IMG/VR virus record: IMGVR_UViG_3300050015_000142
Location: 1 to 33,241 of that record
Direction: 5' to 3' (one strand)
DNA: 33,241 bases
Source of the DNA: a virus
In this document: piece by piece, positions 1 to 6,045 of the stretch
Layout: the number at the start of each line of letters is the position of its first letter
Position numbering within the stretch: the first letter of the stretch is position 1
The notes under the pieces: generated by a model
The model's input: the letters and a program-made list of their open reading frames with translations, nothing else
The model's database searches: none
Told to the model about the DNA's origin: nothing
Translations under genes and position numbers: made by a program

Positions 1-209
1 GTATCATATCCAGAACACCGGGTAAAGTTATCCTCGACCCATTTATGGGATCCGGATCGGTTGGGCTGGCAGCGATAAAAAATGACCGAAATTTTATAGG
101 CATCGAAAACGACCCAAAATATTATGACGTTTCAGAAAAGCGCATCGCCCTGGCGCAGATGCAGCCGAATTTATTTGAGACGACACCAGAAAAGGAGAAT
201 GAGAAATGA
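1..209 (+). CDS. DNA adenine/cytosine-N4 methyltransferase, C-terminal end (5' truncated by window)
   Basis: The reading frame is open from base 3 to the TGA at 207-209 and gives 68 residues. It carries DPFMGSGSVGLAA, the AdoMet-binding motif I of beta-class (permuted) amino-methyltransferases, followed by FIGIENDPKYYDVSEKRI, the strand containing the acidic ribose-binding residue. In this class the catalytic DPPY motif lies upstream, so it is outside the window. The family transfers a methyl group from AdoMet to N6-adenine or N4-cytosine in DNA; in phages this usually protects against host restriction. The stop overlaps the next start (ATGA), so the two genes are translationally coupled. The target sequence cannot be inferred. 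Confidence 0.9.
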   Translation, partial: IISRTPGKVILDPFMGSGSVGLAAIKNDRNFIGIENDPKYYDVSEKRIALAQMQPNLFETTPEKENEK

Positions 210-490
210 GCATAACAGGCGACATCATCCATAAAAACCAGGAGCCGACCTGGACGGCAGCTGCGCCAGCGGATATTACGCAGAGCGCAGATCGCGTAGC
301 GTGTTCGACGTGCCACTCGATCATCGGTTGCTATTGGCCTGTCGACGTCCATGGCAAGTCCCGCGTCATGCTGAAGATTGGTTGCGTCATCCTTGAGAGT
401 GCGCACGGGAAATGCGCATGCGGGGCGGAGTGGCATTGGTGCTACACAGATCGGATGCTGGCCGACCTGATTAGCCGGCGTACCGCTTGA
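206..490 (+). CDS. Small Cys-rich protein, possible zinc ribbon
   Basis: This 94-residue protein of unknown function starts inside the methyltransferase stop (ATGA overlap). Seven cysteines are visible. C33-x-x-C36-H37 and C70-x-C72 with a following WHW segment could form a zinc-binding pair, but the spacing does not match a family I recognise. It is probably expressed with the methyltransferase. A promoter-like sequence and a terminator-like hairpin follow immediately, so it is likely the last gene of its transcript. The call rests on an intact frame and tight coupling, not on recognised homology. Confidence 0.6.
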   Translation: MSITGDIIHKNQEPTWTAAAPADITQSADRVACSTCHSIIGCYWPVDVHGKSRVMLKIGCVILESAHGKCACGAEWHWCYTDRMLADLISRRTA

Positions 491-514
491 CAATTCGCCA
501 TTGTGGCTTACAAT
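487..514 (+). promoter_or_regulatory. Sigma70-type promoter candidate upstream of GIY-YIG gene
   Basis: A perfect -35 box TTGACA (487-492) is separated by 16 bases from TACAAT (509-514), one mismatch from consensus. Transcription would start near 521. The promoter sits at the very end of the preceding gene and drives a short leader that meets a terminator-like hairpin about 25 bases later. Confidence 0.55.
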
Positions 515-544
515 GAATCTGAATTCACGGGTATGTCAGAGTTT

Positions 545-581
545 ACCGCCTGGCGCATATTATTTGCGTCGGGCGGTTTTT
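545..581 (+). terminator. Intrinsic terminator hairpin between promoter and GIY-YIG gene
   Basis: Bases 545-557 pair with 565-577 in a 13-position stem (two G-T wobbles, no mismatch) around a 7-base loop, followed by TTTTT (577-581). It can terminate transcripts from the upstream methyltransferase gene or the short RNA started at the promoter just before it. It lies 19 bases upstream of the endonuclease start codon and so should limit that gene's transcription. Confidence 0.75.
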
Positions 582-599
582 GATTCACCCTAGGAGTGT

Positions 600-1277
600 A
601 TGGCTAACGTGCTAGGCGGAATTTATTGCATAGAGAATAGCGCAAGCGGTAAGCGGTATATTGGATCGTCTATTAATCTGGCCCAGCGTCAATACGATCA
701 CTTCAAAAATCTAAGAGGGGGACGGCATCACTCGATACATTTACAGAGAGCATTTGAAAAATATGGCGGTTTCTCATTCAACTTTCGGGTATTAATGTTG
801 TGTGAGCCATTTGAACTTCTGCGTTATGAACAGGCGCTTATAGATTCGTGGCAACCGGAATATAACATTTGCCTCCATGCAGGCAATAGCTTAGGACGAA
901 AGCATACCGAAGCAACCAAAAAGAAAATCAGTAATATTCAATTGGTAACTCATAATACGCCCGAGTTTCACGCTAAGGCGAGTAAATCCCAAACGGGTAA
1001 AAAACGTTCAGACGAATTTAAACAAAAGGTAAGTTTAGCAAATAGCGGAAAAATCGTTTCGGAGGAAACAAGGAATAAACACAGAGAATTCGCCCTAAGA
1101 GATTATCCTAATAAAATAACGAAATTAACAACTGCCAAACTTACCCCTGTACAGGTTTTTGATATTCGCAAGTTGAGACAAGATGGAAAATCGGTTTCAT
1201 ATCTTTCTAAAATATTCCATATTTCCCTGGGGACTATTCGGGACATATTGAAGGGGCGCACATGGCAATCGCTATAG
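600..1277 (+). CDS. GIY-YIG homing endonuclease
   Basis: A 225-residue free-standing homing endonuclease. GIY is at residues 7-9, YIG at 20-22, the likely catalytic Arg at 30 and the metal-binding Glu in the YEQALI segment near 77, followed by PEYNI. A NUMOD3-like DNA-binding segment (HTEATKKKISNIQ) starts near 102, and a helix-turn-helix-like C-terminus (SYLSKIFHISLGTIRDILKG) ends the protein. Such enzymes cut phage DNA lacking the insert and spread by repair. Ribosome binding site AGGAG is at 592-596. The gene is visibly richer in A and T than its neighbours, and its last 16 bases overlap the endolysin start, as expected for an insertion just upstream of the lysis genes. Confidence 0.92.
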   Translation: MANVLGGIYCIENSASGKRYIGSSINLAQRQYDHFKNLRGGRHHSIHLQRAFEKYGGFSFNFRVLMLCEPFELLRYEQALIDSWQPEYNICLHAGNSLGRKHTEATKKKISNIQLVTHNTPEFHAKASKSQTGKKRSDEFKQKVSLANSGKIVSEETRNKHREFALRDYPNKITKLTTAKLTPVQVFDIRKLRQDGKSVSYLSKIFHISLGTIRDILKGRTWQSL

Positions 1278-2269
1278 GTTTTGACGTCAGCAGCTATCAG
1301 TCGCATGTCCCTGCTGGGAACTGGGACTTTGGTATCGCCAAAAACGATAACTGGGCGGAGCGTCACATTAAGTCAATGCAGGACCGTGGAATACCCTATA
1401 CCGGATTGTATCAGTGGGTAGATCCCCTGCTTTCCATACCTACGCAAATTGATAATTTGATAACCCGTGCTCGCAAATGGAATGTCTCGTTTTTGTGGAA
1501 CGATGATGAGCAATGGTGGAGCGACTGGGTTAAATACATGGGCACACTCAGTCACACTTATGCTGGCACAGTGCCACAATTGACCGCGGCCCATATCAGC
1601 GGCGACTTTCTCCAGGCTGCCCAACTCGCCAAAGCCAGCGGGCTACCCTTCGCGAATTACACGGCTCAATGGGTAACAAGATACGCTCCGCAAATGGCGA
1701 CATGGCTGGGCGATTACGACCTGGCCAATGCCTGCTATTTTGATCGCAACGTGAGCAGTGTTTACCATGTTTCGTGGGAACAGCTAGTCACAATTGCAAA
1801 TAACCTGGATAACCTAGGGGTCCTGTCAGGCGTACTGAGCAAAACAGACGTCAAAAGCAAGATCGTCAATTCCAATATCCTTGTTCCCGGGCAGCCTAAA
1901 CAAACATTCCGTCAATTTTCCGACCACATTATTCTACCTGGCGAGACTGAGGTGATGGATCTGGATATTTTCAACGGCGATATGTCCGCATGGATCGGAG
2001 GTGTTGCCCCGGCTCCCGCCCCTTTACCTCCACCTACCATACCTACTTTCCCACAATACAAGTTAAATAGTTGGACGTGGGTGCTGACGATACGCCAGGG
2101 ACCAGGCACGAATTACCCGATCGTGGTCGGCGCGATAGCCGATCAATACCTTACCAAATTATCCCCCCCCGTAACCGCCTACGCGACGCAAAACGGCTGG
2201 GTAAAAATTAGCCAGACGCAAGAGCGCTGGTGTGGGCTAAGCGGTTTATCTCTCGTTACGAAAGGTTAG
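1262..2269 (+). CDS. Endolysin, GH25-like lysozyme with C-terminal SH3-like domain
   Basis: A 335-residue cell-wall hydrolase. The N-terminus reads GFDVSSYQ with Asp8, the entrance of the GH25 muramidase barrel. FLWNDDEQWW supplies a D-x-E pair (Asp81, Glu83) at the place of the catalytic acids, and YTAQWV follows near 133. A proline-rich linker (about 248-264) leads to a C-terminal SH3b-like domain (LTIRQGPGTNYPIVVGAI, then NGWVKI), which in such enzymes binds the wall. There is no signal peptide, so release would depend on a holin. It overlaps the GIY-YIG gene and heads the lysis module. The stop codon is embedded in the ribosome binding site of the next gene. Confidence 0.85.
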   Translation: MAIAIGFDVSSYQSHVPAGNWDFGIAKNDNWAERHIKSMQDRGIPYTGLYQWVDPLLSIPTQIDNLITRARKWNVSFLWNDDEQWWSDWVKYMGTLSHTYAGTVPQLTAAHISGDFLQAAQLAKASGLPFANYTAQWVTRYAPQMATWLGDYDLANACYFDRNVSSVYHVSWEQLVTIANNLDNLGVLSGVLSKTDVKSKIVNSNILVPGQPKQTFRQFSDHIILPGETEVMDLDIFNGDMSAWIGGVAPAPAPLPPPTIPTFPQYKLNSWTWVLTIRQGPGTNYPIVVGAIADQYLTKLSPPVTAYATQNGWVKISQTQERWCGLSGLSLVTKG

Positions 2270-2277
2270 CTAACATG
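2261..2277 (+). repeat. Stop/ribosome-site/start unit, copy 1
   Basis: AAAGGTTAG(C)TAACATG combines the endolysin stop, a Shine-Dalgarno AAAGG and the next ATG; it contains the perfect palindrome GTTAGCTAAC. A near-identical unit lies at 2448-2465, with one substitution. Both upstream proteins end in Lys-Gly-stop because of it. Confidence 0.5.
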
Positions 2278-2457
2278 AAAACTTATGTGAGTGTTTACCC
2301 AACCGAAGACGGACAATGGGGCGTTTATACCCCCATGAATAAGTTCCAGTTCTTTCGGCTCGATCTACGTTTCGGATTGCGCATTGCGATTTACAACTTT
2401 CTTTATGTGTCTGACATTCCCGTGAAATATATTTCATGGATTTATAGGAAAGGTTAG
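2275..2457 (+). CDS. Hypothetical small protein in lysis module
   Basis: A 60-residue protein starting at ATG 2275, behind AAAGG (2261-2265). An upstream in-frame ATG at 2230 lies inside the endolysin and has no better ribosome site. The sequence is aromatic-rich and basic at the end (YISWIYRKG), with an amphipathic stretch FGLRIAIYNFLYV, but no clear transmembrane helix. It is sandwiched between endolysin and holin candidates, so a lysis-related role is possible by position only. No family recognised. Confidence 0.6.
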   Translation: MKTYVSVYPTEDGQWGVYTPMNKFQFFRLDLRFGLRIAIYNFLYVSDIPVKYISWIYRKG

Positions 2458-2465
2458 CCAACATG
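2448..2465 (+). repeat. Stop/ribosome-site/start unit, copy 2
   Basis: This is the second copy of the 17-18 base junction found at 2261-2277 (GAAAGGTTAGCCAACATG). It again fuses the stop of the upstream gene, the ribosome site and the start of the next gene. It suggests a small duplication or selection for the same coupled re-initiation signal. Confidence 0.5.
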
Positions 2466-2648
2466 GCAAGTATTCTAATTACAATTCTTATTCTCGTGAT
2501 CGTGTTCGCTCTTTTGTGGTATCTGATCTCGATCATACCGTTCCCGCCACCCCTGGCGGCTATTCGGTGGGTGTTCTATTGCATCCTGATTATCGTCGCT
2601 ATCGTGGTCCTTCTCGGATATATTCCAGGTTTTCACCTGGCGCTATAA
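2463..2648 (+). CDS. Small two-helix membrane protein, holin candidate
   Basis: A 61-residue, very hydrophobic protein. Helix 1 covers about residues 3-25 (ILITILILVIVFALLWYLI), a short PFPPPLAAIRW turn follows, and helix 2 covers about 36-55. The length and two-helix layout fit small phage holin or pinholin-like proteins, which open the inner membrane so that a signal-less endolysin can escape. Position right after the endolysin supports this. A related layout also occurs in common phage membrane proteins without proven lysis function, so the role is inferred. Confidence 0.65.
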   Translation: MASILITILILVIVFALLWYLISIIPFPPPLAAIRWVFYCILIIVAIVVLLGYIPGFHLAL

Positions 2649-2662
2649 GAAAGTAGGAAAAT

Positions 2663-2917
2663 ATGAAACCATTTTATGCGTCAAAAACCCTATGGTTAGC
2701 CTTCTTCACGTTCCTGTCCGCGATCATTCCCGCCGTGGCCGCATTCGTCAAAGTAATTGACCCCAACACGGCGGTTATTGTTGATTCGGTGGTGTTGCTT
2801 GTTGCGTCCATCGTGGGGGCGATCATCAGGATATTCTTTACTGATACCGTGATCGAAACGCCCGCACGGATGCAAACTGTATACCCGACGCCTGCTGAGC
2901 AAGTTAAATTGCCATGA
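2663..2917 (+). CDS. Two-helix membrane protein, holin candidate
   Basis: An 84-residue protein opening with KPFYASKTLW, a start shared by many phage membrane proteins annotated as holin-like. Two transmembrane segments are visible: about residues 11-30 (WLAFFTFLSAIIPAVAAFV) and about 40-60 (VDSVVLLVASIVGAIIRIF). A polar tail follows. It overlaps the next gene by ATGA (2914-2917). With the preceding 61-residue protein it gives two holin candidates, which may act as holin and antiholin or as a pair. Function rests on topology and context. Confidence 0.6.
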   Translation: MKPFYASKTLWLAFFTFLSAIIPAVAAFVKVIDPNTAVIVDSVVLLVASIVGAIIRIFFTDTVIETPARMQTVYPTPAEQVKLP

Positions 2918-3357
2918 CCCCGAGTGTCTCCACCGCCGTCCTGCTCGAAAAACTGCAATCCATCCAAATAACCGTTTCCAGGATGGAGGGGAAACTTGAC
3001 GCCATGGACGCGCGTATTCATGCCATCGAGAAGAGTGATTCCGACAATCGCGTATTGGATGCAAGCAACTTGACAATGACTACCACAAAACAAGCCGACC
3101 TTATGGCTGCTGGACTTGACAGGGAGACGCGCCTCAAAGCGATTGAGCGTCAAAATTATGCCACTGAGGCAACACTCCCTCTCTGGCGCGTGGACGTGAA
3201 TACCTCGTTGGACGACCACGCTCTCAGGTTGAAGGACATTGAAAAACTCATGCCCTGGCTGCGTGTTTTTATTTGGGTATCGTCGGCGCTGGGAATATCG
3301 GTAATCAGTCTGGTGTGGTCCATAATCACGGGTCACGCGAATATTGTGTTTAGGTGA
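2914..3357 (+). CDS. Coiled-coil protein with C-terminal membrane anchor (XhlA-like)
   Basis: A 147-residue protein. The N-terminal two thirds is predicted coiled coil (SVSTAVLLEKLQSIQITV, MEGKLDAMDARIHAIEK, DDHALRLKDIEKL). One transmembrane helix lies near the C-terminus (about 117-139, LRVFIWVSSALGISVISLVW). Coiled coil plus C-terminal anchor matches haemolysin XhlA-type proteins that accompany holin and endolysin in many Gram-positive phages, although this one is longer than typical XhlA. It is translationally coupled to the holin candidate upstream. A tail-associated role is an alternative. Confidence 0.55.
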   Translation: MTPSVSTAVLLEKLQSIQITVSRMEGKLDAMDARIHAIEKSDSDNRVLDASNLTMTTTKQADLMAAGLDRETRLKAIERQNYATEATLPLWRVDVNTSLDDHALRLKDIEKLMPWLRVFIWVSSALGISVISLVWSIITGHANIVFR

Positions 3358-3367
3358 AGGTGCATCC

Positions 3368-3763
3368 ATGAAACCACAAATGCGAAGGATGGTGCTGGAG
3401 CAGAATGCGCCTGTGCAATTTACCTATCAAGTCCTGGTGACTAACGGTCAGGCAACTACCCCGAAATTTACTTTCGGCGCGGGCGCACCTGCGACCACAG
3501 TTTATTTCGGGGATGGAACCGCGCCGGAAGCCGTGACAAGCGGGGTAGAGATGAGCCATGCTTACGCGGTAGGCGGGACGTATACCGTGGGGTTGGCCAT
3601 GACAAATCAAGAAATATGGCTGACGCAGATCGACCTATCGTCTGATTATGTGGTAGTGCCTGCGGTATGGAACATATTACTAAGATTGCGGGCATTGACC
3701 CGATTGATTGATCTCTGGGCCGTTGGGTTCGGAGAAGTTGGAATTATGAAAGTAGCGAGGTGA
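3368..3763 (+). CDS. PKD-domain (Ig-like) protein
   Basis: Start chosen at ATG 3368, about 6 bases after a GAAGGTG ribosome site; an in-frame ATG at 3344 lies in the preceding gene. The 131-residue product contains a PKD fold signature: VYFGDGT, then MSHAYAVGGTYTVGLAM. PKD domains are beta-sandwiches on surface and virion proteins that bind carbohydrate or protein. The last 40 residues (ILLRLRALTRLIDLWAVGFG) do not look like a continuation of the beta fold, which may reflect a frame change or a truncated larger protein. Placed directly before the tail fibre, it may decorate the tail tip. Confidence 0.6.
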   Translation: MKPQMRRMVLEQNAPVQFTYQVLVTNGQATTPKFTFGAGAPATTVYFGDGTAPEAVTSGVEMSHAYAVGGTYTVGLAMTNQEIWLTQIDLSSDYVVVPAVWNILLRLRALTRLIDLWAVGFGEVGIMKVAR

Positions 3764-3767
3764 TGAT

Positions 3768-5522
3768 ATGACAGTACAAGATAAAGCAACTCTGAAGGGA
3801 TATTTCAACACGGGCGACGTGCCCAGTGAAGCGAATTTTGCGGATTTGGTTGATTCGATGGGGATCATTATCGACGGTATGTATGTGATGTCTACATTTC
3901 AAAGCCTTTTTGGCGCGGGCTTAATTATATTAACATCCAGTAATGGCACAACATGGGATTCTCCCTATGCTGCTCCGGTCTACATTGATGGTGCGATTAT
4001 CTCGCTTCGCGATCCGTCAATTATGAAATACAACAGTGCTTACTGGGTTGCATACACATCAGTCACGAGCGACAATGGGACGGGCGGAGATCAGGTTGGT
4101 GGCATGGTCACTGGGAGTAGTTTTAGAATTGCCAGCGCCCCAAGTCTACGCGGCCCGTGGACGCTTTTGGCAGATGTTGCCACAGGCCTAGGATCAACTA
4201 AGACCTGGGCTCCAGAATGGTTTGTCGATGATGCCGATGGGTCGGTGTCGATTACATTTTCAGCCGGGGCAGCATACCCGAACATGTCCCTATACCTCAT
4301 CACGGCTACAAATACTGCATTGACAACATGGGGAGCGCCGACATTGCTCCTGAGCGCTCAGAAAATTGACCCATTCCTGGTTAAAAAAACAGGAACATAT
4401 TATCTTTGGTATAAAGATGTTACCACTAACCTCATACAATATGCTTCATCCAGTACACGTACCGGAACATATACGCCGCAAACGACTGGAAACTGGGCAG
4501 GATTCGCTGCGGTGTATGAAGGGGAGTGCATTGTACAACTAAATACTACTACGTGGCGTTTGTACATGGATCATTGGATAAGTACACTTGGCATTCATTA
4601 CAGTGATTCCAGCGATAATTGGGCGACATGGAGCACCCCCGTACAAATTAATTATGATCCTGCGGCCAGTACCCACCCGACAGATAACAGCGTGCCTATT
4701 TATGACCACGCGACAATAATTCGTATTGTTGACGCGGATGGTATTCAAAGTGTGCTAGAAGACACCTTGACCCGAGACATCGCACCTCCCGCGACCCCTG
4801 GGATATATTTACGACCAAATTCAAAACACTTTCGGCTGACCAATGAAAGATGGAGTGCCGAAAGTAGACTTGCTATCAAACCCAAAAATGCTACTGACGG
4901 TATGTTTCTGGATTTATTTAGTGGCCCCGCAGATAGCAGCAAGGACATAGGGTTTGCTCTCTTTCCGGGGTCAACCCCTGAAGTTATTGGGTCGGCGATA
5001 TGGGGAGAATTTATCTATAACCACACACTAAATGCGTTCATTTTACATTCGGGTTATTCGGGTGCCACTTGTGTCCCGATTGTACTTTATACCGAGAATA
5101 ACCCCAACCAACTCAGGCTCAATATTGACGGTAGTATCAGTGTTGGATTTGCAACAACTGCCGGAGATTTGTTGGAACTACATAAAAATCAAGCCGCTCC
5201 AACCCGCGTTGTTGTTTACAACAGTGATGCCGGCGGAACAACCGCTTTTGGTCTTCGTTATGGAGCAAATCAGTTTTGGGGAGGCTGGATGCAATATGAC
5301 AACGCGACAAACATTATGTCTATCCAGAACTACCACGGTGGCTCTTTTGGTTTATTGCAGCTTAATCCGTCCGGCGGTAGTGTTGTTATATGTTCGGCCC
5401 TAGAAGGATTTTATAACCATGCAGCCGCAGCTCAACCCACCAAGGCGGGACATAATAACTGGGCCGCCGTGAGTGATGTAGTCGCCGCCCTAGTTGCAAT
5501 TGGCATATTCGATGCGGCATAG
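3768..5522 (+). CDS. Tail fibre / receptor-binding protein with GH43-like propeller
   Basis: A 584-residue protein. The N-terminal 30 residues (KATLKGYFNTGDVPSEANFA) resemble the attachment segment found on many phage fibre proteins. Residues 60-330 look like a five-bladed glycoside hydrolase family 43 propeller. RDPSI (Asp82) fits the catalytic base, TWAPEWF (147-152) the WAP motif, DPFLVKKTGTYYLWYKD (Asp201) the pKa-modulating acid and VYEGE (Glu251) the general acid. The C-terminus is a beta-rich fibre ending in an alpha-helical trimer-like tip (NNWAAVSDVVAALVAIGI). It probably binds and perhaps trims host surface arabinan- or xylan-type glycans. Activity is inferred from motif order; specificity is unknown. 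Confidence 0.75.
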   Translation: MTVQDKATLKGYFNTGDVPSEANFADLVDSMGIIIDGMYVMSTFQSLFGAGLIILTSSNGTTWDSPYAAPVYIDGAIISLRDPSIMKYNSAYWVAYTSVTSDNGTGGDQVGGMVTGSSFRIASAPSLRGPWTLLADVATGLGSTKTWAPEWFVDDADGSVSITFSAGAAYPNMSLYLITATNTALTTWGAPTLLLSAQKIDPFLVKKTGTYYLWYKDVTTNLIQYASSSTRTGTYTPQTTGNWAGFAAVYEGECIVQLNTTTWRLYMDHWISTLGIHYSDSSDNWATWSTPVQINYDPAASTHPTDNSVPIYDHATIIRIVDADGIQSVLEDTLTRDIAPPATPGIYLRPNSKHFRLTNERWSAESRLAIKPKNATDGMFLDLFSGPADSSKDIGFALFPGSTPEVIGSAIWGEFIYNHTLNAFILHSGYSGATCVPIVLYTENNPNQLRLNIDGSISVGFATTAGDLLELHKNQAAPTRVVVYNSDAGGTTAFGLRYGANQFWGGWMQYDNATNIMSIQNYHGGSFGLLQLNPSGGSVVICSALEGFYNHAAAAQPTKAGHNNWAAVSDVVAALVAIGIFDAA

Positions 5523-5532
5523 GAGGATACCG

Positions 5533-5712
5533 ATGGACGAGCAGAAATCAGAACAGCAATTAGCTGAAGAATTTATTGCCGAGTACAAGGCGCTGTGCGA
5601 GAAGCACGGCCTGACGATCAACGTCACGCCCATCTGGAAGCAGTCACTGGATACCGGTGATTGGCGGCTAGTGCTGCAAACCAGCGTACAGAAGTTGCAT
5701 GGGGCACGCTAG
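5533..5712 (+). CDS. Hypothetical small phage protein
   Basis: 59 residues starting at ATG 5533, six bases after a perfect AGGAGG (5521-5526). An upstream in-frame ATG at 5494 lies inside the fibre gene. The protein has an acidic helix (EQQLAEEFIAEYKALCEKHG) followed by a beta-like segment (LTINVTPIWKQSLDTGDWRL). I have the impression of a recurrent small protein near phage fibre genes, but know no function. A fibre chaperone or assembly factor would fit the position; this is inference. Confidence 0.65.
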   Translation: MDEQKSEQQLAEEFIAEYKALCEKHGLTINVTPIWKQSLDTGDWRLVLQTSVQKLHGAR

Positions 5713-5716
5713 CAGG

Positions 5717-5803
5717 ATGGTCCCCGCCAGTTGTGCCCGCGCTGTGGGCGGTGCAGTGAACGCGATTAGCTTCGCCGCCGAGGTGTATAAGGTACAAGAG
5801 TGA
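5717..5803 (+). pseudogene. Truncated duplicate of the following small gene
   Basis: An open frame of 28 codons (ATG 5717, or an internal GTG 5756) ends NAISFAAEVYKVQE. This matches the start of the next protein, TAIRFQAQVFKVQ, at 8 of 13 positions and then stops. The TGA overlaps the GTG start of that gene. It looks like the 5' remnant of a tandem duplicate, or a leader peptide coupling translation. No clear ribosome site precedes it. Confidence 0.4.
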
Positions 5804-6045
5804 GCGAAATTACTGCTATCCGCTTTCAGGCGCAGGTATTCAAGGTGCAAACGATGATTGATGGCGGTATCCGTTTGACACTTGATTTAGTGGAAGTGGT
5901 ACAACCCACCGTAATCGTGGCACTATTTGAGGCGAAGTATCCAGGCATACTATTAGAGGTTGCGGCGCTTGCCGTTGTAAAACAAAAAGGAAACAATGCC
6001 ATTTCGGAAGGGCCAAAGCGGAAATCCAAATGGACGTCCGCATAA
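5800..6045 (+). CDS. Hypothetical small protein upstream of terminase
   Basis: 81 residues, GTG start at 5800 overlapping the TGA of the remnant before it. The core VFKVQTMIDGGIRLTLDLVE is beta-rich and looks like a complete small domain; the C-terminal 20 residues (NNAISEGPKRKSKWTSA) overlap the terminase gene by 50 bases and are basic. Unknown function. Its position before the terminase is where a small terminase subunit often lies, but the fold looks beta rather than helix-turn-helix, so I do not assign that role. Confidence 0.55.
   Translation: MSEITAIRFQAQVFKVQTMIDGGIRLTLDLVEVVQPTVIVALFEAKYPGILLEVAALAVVKQKGNNAISEGPKRKSKWTSA

Noticed and set aside
3650-3763. Sequencing-type frameshift in the PKD gene
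   Set aside because: Neither alternative frame continues a recognisable domain for more than about 15 residues, so I cannot show that the odd C-terminus is an error.
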